From Centipeda artemidis DSM 19719 (lineage in GTDB: Bacteria > Bacillota > Negativicutes > Selenomonadales > Selenomonadaceae): a DNA stretch of 64,000 bases. Below the pieces are notes generated by a model. The model did no database searches. It was not told where the DNA came from and saw nothing but the letters and a program-made list of their open reading frames with translations. The stretch spans positions 1 to 64,000 of the forward strand of contig NZ_AUFU01000012.1 of assembly GCF_000426665.1 (NCBI RefSeq). Direction: 5' to 3'. Each line of letters starts with the position of its first letter. Position 1 is the first letter of the stretch. Both the position numbers and the translations under genes were made by a program. Positions 33,762 through 42,367 of the stretch are shown here, one piece after another.

Positions 33762-36700
33762 GGAATCTCACTGAGCTCTCGCTGCGCCATCGTTCCCTCG
33801 TTTGGTATTTCATCATCGTCTTCGCCGTCGGCGGCGTCTTCGCCTACCGGTCGCTCGGGCGCATGGAGGATCCCGCGTTCACCATCCGCCAGATGGTCGT
33901 CTCCGCCGCATGGCCGGGCGCAACGGCAGAGGAGATGCAGGAGCAGGTCACGGACAAGCTCGAGCGCCGGTTCCAAGACGTCCCGGGGATGAAGCAGATC
34001 AAGAGCGAGACGCGCCCCGGGCAGACCGTCATCTATCTGGAGCTGCGCCCCGAGGTGGACAAGGCACAGATTCGCCCGACGTGGCGCGACGTGCATAACT
34101 TCGGCGAGGACGTAAAGCGCGATTTGCCGGACGGCGTGCTCGGTCCCTACTACAATGACCGCTTCGACGACGTCTACGGCTCGATCTACGCCGTCACGGG
34201 CGCGGACTACTCCTATGAGGAGCTGCGCGCGATGGCGGAGGATGCCCGCCGCCGCATCCTCGCCGTGCCGAGCGTGCAAAAGGTCGTCCTCATCGGCGTC
34301 CAGCACGAGCGCGTCTACGTCGAGATCGCGCTCGACCGCCTCGCGCAGCTCGGCATCAGCCCGCAGGTCATCACGGACGCTCTGGCGGGACAGGATGCGA
34401 TGATGACGGCGGGGCGCATCGAGACGGAGACAGACAACGTCTACCTGCGCGCCTCGGGCGTCTTTGAAAACGTCGAGGATATCCGCGCGCTGCCCATCGC
34501 CGCGAACGGGCGCGTCTTTCGTCTCGGCGACATCGCAAAAGTCGAACGGCGCGACATTGATCCCGCCGATCCGAAGATGTTCTACAACGGTGCCCCCGCC
34601 ATCGGCATCGCCGTCTCCATGGCGGACGGCGGCAATATCCTCGAACTCGGGCAAAATCTCTCGGCACTCACCGCAGAGATCCGTGCAAACCTGCCGCTCG
34701 GTGCACAGCTCAGCGAGGTCTCAAACCAGCCCGCCGTCGTGCAGAACTCCATTGACGATTTCGTCGAGACGCTGCTGCTCGCCGTCGTCATCGTGCTCGC
34801 CGTCAGCTTCCTCTCGCTCGGACTGCGCACGGGGCTCGTCGTCGCGTGCTGCATCCCGCTCGTGCTCGCGGGCACGTTCGTCGCGATGTATATCCTCGGC
34901 ATCGACCTGCACAAGGTCTCCCTCGGCGCGCTCATCATCGCGCTCGGTCTCCTCGTAGACGATGCGATCATCGCCGTCGAGATGATGAGCGTACAGCTTG
35001 AGCGCGGCATGGATCGCTTCGACGCCGCGTGCTACGCCTTTACCCAAACGGCAAAACCGATGCTCACGGGCACGCTCATCACCTGCGCGGGATTCATCCC
35101 CGTCGCCTTTGCAAAGGGGCTCGCGAGCGAGTTCTGCGCCGCGCTCTTCCCCGTCATCGGCATCGCGCTCGTCCTCAGCTGGATCGTCTCCGTCATGGTC
35201 GCGCCGCTGCTCGGGTACTACCTCATCCGTGTGAAAAAAGAAGCGGCCGCGCACGATCCGTATGCGAGCCGCTTCTACCGCCTATTTCGCCGCGTACTGA
35301 CCGCATTCCTCGCGCATCGCGGCATTGTGCTCGCGGGGACGGCGCTCGTATTCGCGGCATCCCTCGCGGCGTTTCCGCACATCAAGCAGACCTTTTTCCC
35401 ACCGTCCCTGCGCCCCGAACTGCTCGTCCGGCTAACCCTGCCCGCAGGCGCGTCCATGCAGGCGACGCAGACAGAGTCGGATCGGCTTGCGGCGATCCTC
35501 GACGCGCATATGGACAAAATCGAAAACTACGCGTACTACGTCGGCAGGTCTACGCCGCGGTTCGTCCTCACCGTCGATCCGAAGGCGGACGCCGACAACA
35601 CGGCGCAGTTCGTCATCACGGCGAAGGGCACGGCGGAACGCGAGCAGCTTGCCGCGCTGATCGGAGACGCACGCCGTGACGAGCTCTCGGGCGCACGCGT
35701 CACGACGCAATACATCCAGACGGGGCCGCCTGCCAACTTCCCCGTCATGCTGCGCGTCTCCGCCCCCACCGCGGACGAAGCACGGCGCGTTGCCGAGGAG
35801 GTCGCTGCGATCGCGAGCAGCGACTCCGCGACCGCGAACGTACACCTCGACTGGACGGAGAAAACGAAAGCTGTCCGCATCGATTTTGACAAGGAAAAAC
35901 TGAAACGTCTCGGCATCACTGCCAAGGCTGTCAAGCAGATGCTCTACACCGAGCTCTCGGGCGCTCAGGCAGCGGAGTTCTACACGGGCGACCGCACGAT
36001 CGGCATCGCTCTGCGGCTTGCAGAGCCAGATCGGACGAATATCGAGCGGCTCGGGGAGCTCCCCGTCGCCACGTCCGGCGGATACATCCCGCTCGCGCAG
36101 ATTGCGCATATTTCCTACGAGGCGGAAGATGGATTCATCAAGCGCCTCAACCTGCGCCCGTCCATCCTCGTACAGGCGGAGGTCACGCAGGGCGAGGGCA
36201 ACGACGCCGCACGCCGCATTTTCGCCGCGACGAAGGAGCTGCGCGATGCTCTCCCCGCGGGAACGACGATCGAGACGGCGGGCGCGCTGGCGGACTCCGC
36301 GGACTCCATGAGCTACCTCGTAAAGCCCGTGCCCGCCATGATTTTCATCATCATGACGCTCCTCATGATACAGGTCGGCAGCATGGGCAAGATGACGCTG
36401 ACCATCCTCACCGCACCGCTCGGGCTCATCGGCGTCGTGCTCGCGATGCTGCTCACGGACTCCGCCGTTGGATTCGTCGCGTATCTCGGCATCCTCGCGC
36501 TCTTTGGCATGATCATCCGCAACTCCGTCATCCTCATCGATCAGATCAAAAAGCATGAGGACGCGGGCGAGCGACCCATGGACGCCATCATCGACTCCGC
36601 CGTCCTGCGGTTCCGCCCCATCATGCTCACCGCAGCCGCCGCCATCCTCGGAATGCTGCCCCTCATGCGCAGCATCTTCTGGGGTCCCATGGCGGTCGCC

Positions 36701-36784
36701 ATCGCGGGCGGACTCATCGTCGCCACCGTGCTGACACTGCTGGTACTCCCCGTGATGTATGCCGCCGCGTATCGCGTGAAGTGA
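33758..36784 (+). CDS. RND efflux transporter permease subunit (AcrB/HAE1 family)
   Basis: 1008 residues with the RND plan: TM1 (LVWYFIIVFAVGGVFAYRSL), a first periplasmic loop, a central block of TM helices that includes the proton-relay helix with Asp pair (GALIIALGLLVDDAIIAVEMM), a second periplasmic loop and TM7-12 (PLGLIGVVLAMLLTDSAVGF; GLIVATVLTLLVLPVMYAAAY). Drug or bile-salt efflux is the usual role, energised by protons. It overlaps the adaptor gene by an ATGA. A hairpin terminator follows at once, so the operon has just two genes. Confidence 0.96.
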   Translation: MRNLTELSLRHRSLVWYFIIVFAVGGVFAYRSLGRMEDPAFTIRQMVVSAAWPGATAEEMQEQVTDKLERRFQDVPGMKQIKSETRPGQTVIYLELRPEVDKAQIRPTWRDVHNFGEDVKRDLPDGVLGPYYNDRFDDVYGSIYAVTGADYSYEELRAMAEDARRRILAVPSVQKVVLIGVQHERVYVEIALDRLAQLGISPQVITDALAGQDAMMTAGRIETETDNVYLRASGVFENVEDIRALPIAANGRVFRLGDIAKVERRDIDPADPKMFYNGAPAIGIAVSMADGGNILELGQNLSALTAEIRANLPLGAQLSEVSNQPAVVQNSIDDFVETLLLAVVIVLAVSFLSLGLRTGLVVACCIPLVLAGTFVAMYILGIDLHKVSLGALIIALGLLVDDAIIAVEMMSVQLERGMDRFDAACYAFTQTAKPMLTGTLITCAGFIPVAFAKGLASEFCAALFPVIGIALVLSWIVSVMVAPLLGYYLIRVKKEAAAHDPYASRFYRLFRRVLTAFLAHRGIVLAGTALVFAASLAAFPHIKQTFFPPSLRPELLVRLTLPAGASMQATQTESDRLAAILDAHMDKIENYAYYVGRSTPRFVLTVDPKADADNTAQFVITAKGTAEREQLAALIGDARRDELSGARVTTQYIQTGPPANFPVMLRVSAPTADEARRVAEEVAAIASSDSATANVHLDWTEKTKAVRIDFDKEKLKRLGITAKAVKQMLYTELSGAQAAEFYTGDRTIGIALRLAEPDRTNIERLGELPVATSGGYIPLAQIAHISYEAEDGFIKRLNLRPSILVQAEVTQGEGNDAARRIFAATKELRDALPAGTTIETAGALADSADSMSYLVKPVPAMIFIIMTLLMIQVGSMGKMTLTILTAPLGLIGVVLAMLLTDSAVGFVAYLGILALFGMIIRNSVILIDQIKKHEDAGERPMDAIIDSAVLRFRPIMLTAAAAILGMLPLMRSIFWGPMAVAIAGGLIVATVLTLLVLPVMYAAAYRVK

Positions 36785-36793
36785 AGAGAAATC

Positions 36794-36832
36794 AAAAAGC
36801 TATCGCATAGAAAATTCATGCGATAGCTTTTT
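36794..36832 (+). terminator. Terminator after RND operon
   Basis: AAAAAGCTATCGCAT...ATGCGATAGCTTTTT, a perfect 15-bp stem, ends in TTTTTAAT. Confidence 0.9.
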
Positions 36833-36840
36833 AATTTCTA

Positions 36841-37036
36841 TTCGCGGCTCAGTGTATCTTTCTCGCTGCTGCGCAAACGACGCGGCAGTGCGGTGTCATT
36901 ATCTAGTGCGTTCCGCCGCACAGTCCTGCGGACTGCAAAGCGGCAGTCTCACACCCTCCTTTTTAGCTCCTCAATGTGCCGCGCCGCCCTTCAGGTTTTA
37001 TGCTTCGCAGCGTCGATAAGACACCCGTTCGCTGCA
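36841..37036. repeat. Interspersed intergenic repeat, copy A
   Basis: About 195 bases that reappear in inverted orientation at 60424-60636. Shared blocks include GCGGCTCAG, CGCAAACGACGCGGCAG, GGACTGCAAAGCGGCA and GCGTCGATAAGACRCCCGTTCG. There is no transposase or conserved reading frame. The conservation is in blocks separated by variable bases, as in structured or regulatory repeats. It directly precedes the tandem structured elements at 37079. Confidence 0.8.
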
Positions 37037-37078
37037 CCTCACAAAACGGTGGTACACGCCACATCAAACTGTACCGTA

Positions 37079-37202
37079 GTGACGCGGAAGTTTCGATGCA
37101 TAGCTAGGCATGAGGAGAACGCGAAGGAGTCGTAGTTAAAAACCTACGTCGACTGAAGCGTTCGACGATATAACGACGGTGGGCGCAAAAATCCCGCATC
37201 AT
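37079..37202. repeat. Structured intergenic element, tandem copy 1
   Basis: Begins GTGACGCGGAAGTTTCGATG. A central hairpin CGTAG/CTACG (37131-37135 with 37144-37148) sits inside an outer stem GAACGC/GCGTTC (37117-37122 with 37158-37163). The spacing from arm to hairpin is almost the same as in copy 2, where the outer arms have different sequence but still pair. The 3' end reads AAAAATCCCGCAT. No reading frame is shared. Function unknown. Confidence 0.7.
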
Positions 37203-37215
37203 AACCGCACCCTAA

Positions 37216-37339
37216 GTGACGCGGAAGTTTGGATGCAGAGCAAGGAACTAGAAAAATCCAAGGAAAGGCGTAGACAGAGCCTACGTCGACCGCAGGATTT
37301 TTCGCAGTGACACAGCTATGCGCCAAAATCCCGCGTTAC
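37216..37339. repeat. Structured intergenic element, tandem copy 2
   Basis: Begins GTGACGCGGAAGTTTGGATG and ends CAAAATCCCGCGTTAC, so its ends are near-inverted repeats (GTGACGCGG with CCCGCGTTAC). The hairpin CGTAG/CTACG is at 37269-37273 and 37281-37285. The outer stem GAAAAATCC/GGATTTTTC (37251-37259 with 37295-37303) has nine pairs. The end of the element overlaps the stop codon of the DUF421 gene. Confidence 0.7.
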
Positions 37340-37968
37340 ATTTCGTAAGGGTAGAAGACTAGTTCCCCCTCTTTATACTCTCCAATATAAATATCCTTCA
37401 GCTCATATCCCGCCTCGCACAGTGCGCCCTTTAACCACACGCGGTCTTTATCGATGAGTTCGAGGGCGTCGTCGTCGATCTGCCCGTCAAGGATGAGCGG
37501 ATAGCGCGCATTTTGCTCGCCGTACTGGATGACGGTGAGCTGCCCGTTCGGCTCGAGCACGGCGCGCTTCACATCCTTAACGAAGTAGACGCCCGCCATG
37601 CGCAGTTTCAGATGAATGTCGTGCGCAAGCAGACCGTGCCGCATGCACTCCTCCACCTTGAGTTTGCCGCGCTCGATGAGGACGGCGGGGCGTCCGTCCA
37701 CGAATGCCTTGAGCGTGCTGCTTGTGGACTTTAGATATTTCAGAATCAGGACGAGCAGCGTCCACGCGATGAGCTCGAGGACGAATTCGAGCACCGAGAT
37801 GTCGTTGTTGTAGATCACGCCGCCGATGATGCCGCCAAGCACATAGTTCTGCACCTGATCCGTCGCCGAGCTCGGCGCGAGGTTCCCCTTGCCGAGCAGA
37901 TTGATCTGCAGAATGAGACACAGGAGTCCGAGCGCGAGCTTCACGAGTACGAGCGAATAGACGATCAT
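37336..37968 (-). CDS. DUF421 membrane protein
   Basis: 210 residues. Three N-terminal membrane helices (residues about 5-25, 45-60, 70-90) precede a cytoplasmic beta-rich domain with the DUF421 motif ISVLEFVLELIAWTLLVLILKYL...FVDGRPAVLIERGKL and the late GQIDDDALELI. The family (YetF/YdfS) is linked to spore or envelope functions in Bacillus and is often paired with DUF3290, as here. AGGAGG lies just before the ATG at 37968; the longer upstream frame is not supported. Its role is unknown. Confidence 0.87.
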   Translation of the reverse strand: MIVYSLVLVKLALGLLCLILQINLLGKGNLAPSSATDQVQNYVLGGIIGGVIYNNDISVLEFVLELIAWTLLVLILKYLKSTSSTLKAFVDGRPAVLIERGKLKVEECMRHGLLAHDIHLKLRMAGVYFVKDVKRAVLEPNGQLTVIQYGEQNARYPLILDGQIDDDALELIDKDRVWLKGALCEAGYELKDIYIGEYKEGELVFYPYEM

Positions 37969-37969
37969 G

Positions 37970-38421
37970 TCAGTCCTCCTTATCCACGATCTGCACATCC
38001 CGACTCATCAGATGCGTCCGATCATAGCGAAACGAGGTAAAATCCGCATTGAACGTCACGGTGTAGTATGTCCCGTGCACGCTGACGATCATCCTCTGTT
38101 TCAGATTGGTCGAGTTCGTCCGCACCTCATTCACCGTGACGCCGAGATCATCCGCGATGCGGTGCAGGAACAGCGCCATGCGCGATGTCTGCTCCCGATC
38201 GCTCCTCGTCTGCGTATAGCCCTGTACTGAACGCCGCCGAGAAATAAAACGGTGAGCAGCAGAATAACGATGAGATCACGGTAGCGCGAGACGAACCGGC
38301 TGCACAGATATTTGAAAATCACAAAGAGCAGCGCCGCCAGCGCGAGAAACGAAAGCGCATACTGCACGGCATCGCTGATCTGACTGCGCTGCACGATATA
38401 GGCATAGGTATAGAACTGCAA
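37970..38421 (-). pseudogene. DUF3290 membrane protein, frameshifted
   Basis: The N-terminal part reads (M)QFYTYAYIVQRSQISD and two membrane helices to FLGGVQY. The C-terminal part (DLGVTVNEVRTNSTNLKQRM...TSFRYDRTHLMSRDVQIV) lies in another frame. Adding one G to the run at 38220-38222 (CCC on the plus strand) would join them through QYRGYTQTRSDREQ, which fits the family. The start is TTG at 38421 with GGGAGG upstream. So either a real loss of function, phase variation at a short homopolymer, or a sequence error. Paired with DUF421 downstream by one base. Confidence 0.75.
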
Positions 38422-38541
38422 GTGTTACCTCCCGATATTTCTGCAAAAGTTCAATGATCGTATAGATTACTACGCCGCCGCCCATGCATCAATAGCCCCG
38501 TATACACAGACCGAAATACGACATGTATTCATGCATTTTAT

Positions 38542-38570
38542 TTCTTTTCTTCTGTATTTTCTGTTATAAT
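38542..38570 (+). promoter_or_regulatory. Candidate promoter of the kor operon
   Basis: A perfect TATAAT at 38565-38570 lies 103 bases before korD. The hexamer 17 bases upstream is TTCTTT, a weak -35, in an AT-rich stretch. Confidence 0.5.
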
Positions 38571-38672
38571 AGGACTATCATCCAAAGAAGAAACGGCAGC
38601 ATAGCCGGCGGGATGAAGATGTGTTCTGTGTATTGTGGGATGTGTTCCGCATCCCGGCGGGAGTTGAACGCC

Positions 38673-38873
38673 ATGAAGGGTGAGCTGTTTATCAAAGAAA
38701 AAAGGTGCAAAGGCTGCGGTATCTGCGCAGCATTCTGCCCGAAAAAGGTGCTCGAGGTGAGCCTCCTCGGCAAGATCACGCCCGTCCGTCCCGACGATTG
38801 TATCGCGTGCGGGCAGTGCGAGATGCGCTGTCCCGACTTTGCGATATTCGTGGAGCGGAGGGCAGTCGTATGA
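38673..38873 (+). CDS. korD: 2-oxoacid:ferredoxin oxidoreductase, ferredoxin subunit (KorD-like)
   Basis: 66 residues with two 4Fe-4S motifs, CKGCGICAAFCPKKVL and CIACGQCEMRCPDF, the delta subunit pattern. It passes electrons from the thiamine-diphosphate centre to ferredoxin. GGGAG lies about nine bases before ATG 38673; in-frame ATGs up to 150 bases earlier would add a Cys-rich extension without a ribosome site. Its stop overlaps the korA start (ATGA at 38870), so it leads a four-gene operon. Confidence 0.9.
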   Translation: MKGELFIKEKRCKGCGICAAFCPKKVLEVSLLGKITPVRPDDCIACGQCEMRCPDFAIFVERRAVV

Positions 38874-40030
38874 GCAAAATAAAATCCGCTGCCCGGCTGA
38901 TGCAGGGCAACGAGGCGGTCGCCGAGGGCGCGGTCGCGGCGGGGGTGACCTTCTTCGCGGGCTACCCCATCACGCCGTCGACGGAGATCGCGGAGCAGAT
39001 GGCGCTCTTGCTGCCGAAAATCGGCGGCACGTTCCTCCAAATGGAGGATGAGATCGGCGCGATGGGCGCGATCCTCGGCGCGTCGCTCGCAGGGGCTAAG
39101 GTGATGGACGCGACGAGCGGCCCGGGCTTTTCGCTGAAACAGGAGCTGATCGGCTACGCCGCGTGCGCGGAGATTCCCTGCGTCCTCGTCAACGTCCAGC
39201 GCGTCGGTCCCTCCACGGGACAGCCGACCGCGCCCGCGCAGGGCGACGTGATGCAGACGCGCTGGGGCACGCACGGGGATCACCCGATCATCGTGCTCTC
39301 GCCGTGGAGCGTCCGCGAGTCGTTCGACATGGCGGTCATGGCGGTGAACTACGCGGAGCGGTTCCGCTCGCCCGTCATTCTGCTGACGGACGAGATCGTC
39401 GGGCATCTGCGCGAGAACGTCACCCTGCCCGCGCCTGAGGAGCTAGACATCTACCCGCGCCGCCTGCCGACCAAGACACGCGCCGAAGGCTACCAGCCGT
39501 ACGCCGTGGGCGAAGACCTCGTCCCCAACGTCGCACGGTTCGGCGACGGCTATCGCATCCATGTGACGGGGCTTCTCCATGACGAGACAGGCTTCCCCTC
39601 GGGCAGTCCCGCCGTGACCGAGACCATGCTGCGCCGCCTGCATGAGAAAATCGACCGCGTGGGCGAGGAGATCATCCATGTGGAAGAACATTTTATGGAG
39701 GGCGCGGACTTTGCCGTCGTCAGCTACGGCGGCACGGCACGCACCGCCTACGAGGCTGTCCGCGCGGCACGTGCGGAGGGTCTTCCCGTCGGTTTCCTGC
39801 GTCTCCAAACGATTTGGCCCTTTGCAAATGCCGCGATCGGCAGACTTGCCGACCGCGTGAAGAAAATCCTCGTTGCAGAGCTGAACTACGGTCAGCTCGT
39901 GCATGAGGTCACGCGCGCGGCGCACGGCACACCCGTCCGACCCTGCCTCAAATATAATATGCTGGACTTCACCCCGCAGGAGATTCTTGCGGAGATTCGG
40001 CGCATGTGTGAGGAGGGACGGGCATCATGA
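38870..40030 (+). CDS. korA: 2-oxoacid:ferredoxin oxidoreductase, alpha subunit (KorA)
   Basis: 386 residues. Pyrimidine-binding and transketolase-C-like domains are seen, with AGVTFFAGYPITPSTEIAEQM near the N-terminus (the substrate-binding YPITPS motif of KorA) and QMEDEIGAMGAILGASLAGAK. A C-terminal domain carries the PVGFLRLQTIWPF motif. The enzyme decarboxylates 2-oxoglutarate to succinyl-CoA or runs in reverse. 2-Oxoisovalerate activity (Vor) is the alternative. It overlaps korB by four bases. Confidence 0.93.
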   Translation: MSKIKSAARLMQGNEAVAEGAVAAGVTFFAGYPITPSTEIAEQMALLLPKIGGTFLQMEDEIGAMGAILGASLAGAKVMDATSGPGFSLKQELIGYAACAEIPCVLVNVQRVGPSTGQPTAPAQGDVMQTRWGTHGDHPIIVLSPWSVRESFDMAVMAVNYAERFRSPVILLTDEIVGHLRENVTLPAPEELDIYPRRLPTKTRAEGYQPYAVGEDLVPNVARFGDGYRIHVTGLLHDETGFPSGSPAVTETMLRRLHEKIDRVGEEIIHVEEHFMEGADFAVVSYGGTARTAYEAVRAARAEGLPVGFLRLQTIWPFANAAIGRLADRVKKILVAELNYGQLVHEVTRAAHGTPVRPCLKYNMLDFTPQEILAEIRRMCEEGRAS

Positions 40031-40881
40031 CGGATACGCATACAAATCTGCACGCGGACATCGACCGCGGCTACGAGCAGTTTTTCCGGCAAAACCGTCT
40101 GCCGCACCTCTGGTGTCCCGGCTGCGGCAACGGTACGGCGCTCAAATGCATCGCCGAGGCGATCGAGGGCGCGGACGGCATCACGCAGGACAACACGGTC
40201 ATCGTCTCCGGCATCGGCTGTTCCTCGCGCGGGTCGGGCTACATGGACTTTGACACGGTGCATACGGCGCACGGGCGCGCCATTCCCTTTGCCACGGGCA
40301 TCAAGCTCGCGCGCCCCGAGCTGAATGTCATTGTCATTACAGGAGACGGCGATTGTACTGCCATCGGCGGCAATCATTTCCTGCACGGCTGTCGGCGCAA
40401 CGTCGATCTGACGGTCGTCCTTTTCAACAACAATATCTACGGCATGACGGGCGGGCAGACCTCGCCGACGACGCCCACGGGCATGTCCACGACGACCGCG
40501 CCCTACGGCACGGTTGACCGCGTGCTCGACGCCTGCCGCATTGCCGAGGCTGCGGGAGCGACCTATGTCGCGCGCTCGACGGCGTTCCACGTCAAACACC
40601 TCACGCAGATGATTGCGGGCGGTCTCGGGAGTCACGGGTTCTCTCTCATTGAGGCGATCGTCCAATGCCCCACCGCCTACGGACGCCGGAACAAGATGGG
40701 TACGCCCGCCGCGATGCTCTCGTGGATGCGCGACCACGCCGTCATGAAGAGCGCGTGGGACAAACTTCCACCCGAAAAACGCACGCCGGACAAATTCCCC
40801 ATCGGTCTCCTTTATTCGTGCGAAGGCGCGGAATACGGCGCGGCAAATACCGAGATCATGCGCCGCGCGGGAGGGCTTTGA
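40027..40881 (+). CDS. korB: 2-oxoacid:ferredoxin oxidoreductase, beta subunit (KorB)
   Basis: 284 residues. The thiamine-diphosphate-binding subunit, with HLWCPGCGNGTALKCIAEAI (cluster and TPP region) and the TPP motif GDGDCTAIGGNHFLHGCRRN...LFNNNIYGMTGGQ. AGGAGG precedes the ATG, which overlaps korA. The closest neighbours and the gene order korDABC are those of 2-oxoglutarate synthase in anaerobic Firmicutes, feeding a reductive branch of the TCA cycle. Confidence 0.94.
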   Translation: MTDTHTNLHADIDRGYEQFFRQNRLPHLWCPGCGNGTALKCIAEAIEGADGITQDNTVIVSGIGCSSRGSGYMDFDTVHTAHGRAIPFATGIKLARPELNVIVITGDGDCTAIGGNHFLHGCRRNVDLTVVLFNNNIYGMTGGQTSPTTPTGMSTTTAPYGTVDRVLDACRIAEAAGATYVARSTAFHVKHLTQMIAGGLGSHGFSLIEAIVQCPTAYGRRNKMGTPAAMLSWMRDHAVMKSAWDKLPPEKRTPDKFPIGLLYSCEGAEYGAANTEIMRRAGGL

Positions 40882-40882
40882 C

Positions 40883-41422
40883 ATGCAGAAAGAACTTCGT
40901 CTCTCCGGCTCGGGCGGACAGGGCGTCATCACCGCCGCCATCATCTTTGCGGAGGCGGCAACCGCGTGCGGTATGAACGTCGCGCAGTCGCAGTCCTACG
41001 GTCCCGAGGCACGCGGCGGCGCGTCCCGCTCCGAGGTCATTGTAAGCGATGCCGCCATCTACCACCCGCACGTGGAGCACCCCGACATCGTGCTCGCCAT
41101 GACGCAGGCGGCGGCGGATAAATACGCGGGCGACCTCGACGACGCGGACGGTATCCTGATTGTGGACAGCGAGCTCGTCCCTCATGTGCCGCACGCCGCG
41201 CACATCGTCTCCGTCCCCATCACCACGCTCGCTATCGAAAAACTTGGCAAAGCCCTCTTCGCGAACATCGTCGCCCTCGGCGCCATCACGCGTGTCGCGG
41301 ATCTCGTCCCCCTCTCCGCCGTCGAAGCCGCCGTGAAAAACCGCGTCCCGCCGCATACCGTGGAGCAGAATATGCAGGCGCTCATACTCGGCTACGAGGC
41401 AGCGGTAGAAAGTAAGGCCTGA
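40883..41422 (+). CDS. korC: 2-oxoacid:ferredoxin oxidoreductase, gamma subunit (KorC)
   Basis: 179 residues. It shows the gamma-subunit core LRLSGSGGQGVITAAIIFAEAA, SQSYGPEARGGASRSEVIVS and the terminal block ALGAITRVADLVPLSAVEAAV. It completes the four-subunit enzyme and lies one base after korB. A strong terminator follows. Confidence 0.94.
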   Translation: MQKELRLSGSGGQGVITAAIIFAEAATACGMNVAQSQSYGPEARGGASRSEVIVSDAAIYHPHVEHPDIVLAMTQAAADKYAGDLDDADGILIVDSELVPHVPHAAHIVSVPITTLAIEKLGKALFANIVALGAITRVADLVPLSAVEAAVKNRVPPHTVEQNMQALILGYEAAVESKA

Positions 41423-41427
41423 CCGTT

Positions 41428-41481
41428 AAAAGGGCTCCTCCACATTGCACTATAAGCAGCAATGTGGGGGAGCCCTTTGTT
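41428..41481. terminator. Terminator after kor operon
   Basis: AAAGGGCTCC-TCCACATTGC...GCAATGTGGGGGAGCCCTTT forms a stem of about 18 bp followed by TGTTTTGTT. It also separates the convergent phosphorylase gene. Confidence 0.88.
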
Positions 41482-41490
41482 TTGTTGCCT

Positions 41491-42366
41491 TTATCCTTTA
41501 TCAGATTCCTTATTGTAAACATCCTTAAGCAGTGTCTCTTTCCGCAGGGCGCGGCATTCGCAGGTATGCGCGTCGTCGGGGACGCTGCGGATCGTTGAGA
41601 GGAGGATGTCGCCGATCATGGGCGCATCGTCATAGAAAATCTGTGAGAGTGTATCGTGCGACCACGGGCGGATGCCCTCGCCGTAATTGACGACGAAATA
41701 CAGCCCCGCATAGCACGCGCCGATCTCACGCGCGAGGTAGACTTCGGGCGCAAGGCTCTGTCCGACGATGTCGGCATGCCCGCGCAGCATGGCGATCTCG
41801 GCGGGGCTCTCGAAATGCCGCCCGTCCGTGACGGCGTAGATGCCGCGGTCAAAGATGCGCCCCGTGTAGCGTTTGCGCGTCTCCGCGACAAGCGTCTCGC
41901 GCATCTCGCGGCAGAGCGCGTCGCGCATGACGAGGAGATACCGCCCGTCGAGCATGACGTCCTTGCGCATGGAGAGGTCGATGTAGTCGTCGGGGATGAG
42001 GAAATCGCGCGGGTCGAGCAGGGGGTTGACCGTGCCGACGCCGCCCTCGGAGAGGATGCGCCGCACGCCCGCCGCGCGCAGTACCCAAAATACTTGGCGC
42101 GACGCGTCCGCGCGCGTGACGCCGCTGCGCCAGCCGTGCATCCGACAGGTCAGTACGCGCCGCCCCGCCACGGAAAAAAGGCGGACCGCGGGGCTCTCCC
42201 CGTACGGCGTTGCGAAAACAAGCCCGTCCGCGATGATCTCCACATCCGCCGCCCCGGATGCGCGCGGAAAATCGCTCGAGAGCGTCCCCGACCCGCCGAT
42301 CACGGCATACCCCGCCTGCGGCACATCCTCTGCGGGCAGTATCTCCCGCTCCGTCTCTGCGCTCAT
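41491..42366 (-). CDS. MTAP/PNP-family nucleoside phosphorylase
   Basis: 291 residues of the PNP/MTAP family. Motifs: AVIGGSGTLSSDFP near residue 20, RILSEGGVGTVNPLL, and SLAPEVYLAREIGACYAGLYFVVNYGEGI with the usual base-binding region; a phosphate-binding RMHG lies near residue 75. Phosphorolysis of 5'-methylthioadenosine or 5'-deoxyadenosine is likely. It sits one base after mqnC and is probably cotranscribed, so it may recycle the 5'-deoxyadenosine made by radical SAM enzymes. It could instead replace MqnB in the futalosine pathway, but a phosphorolytic product would not suit MqnC. Confidence 0.85.
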   Translation of the reverse strand: MSAETEREILPAEDVPQAGYAVIGGSGTLSSDFPRASGAADVEIIADGLVFATPYGESPAVRLFSVAGRRVLTCRMHGWRSGVTRADASRQVFWVLRAAGVRRILSEGGVGTVNPLLDPRDFLIPDDYIDLSMRKDVMLDGRYLLVMRDALCREMRETLVAETRKRYTGRIFDRGIYAVTDGRHFESPAEIAMLRGHADIVGQSLAPEVYLAREIGACYAGLYFVVNYGEGIRPWSHDTLSQIFYDDAPMIGDILLSTIRSVPDDAHTCECRALRKETLLKDVYNKESDKG

Positions 42367-42367
42367 C

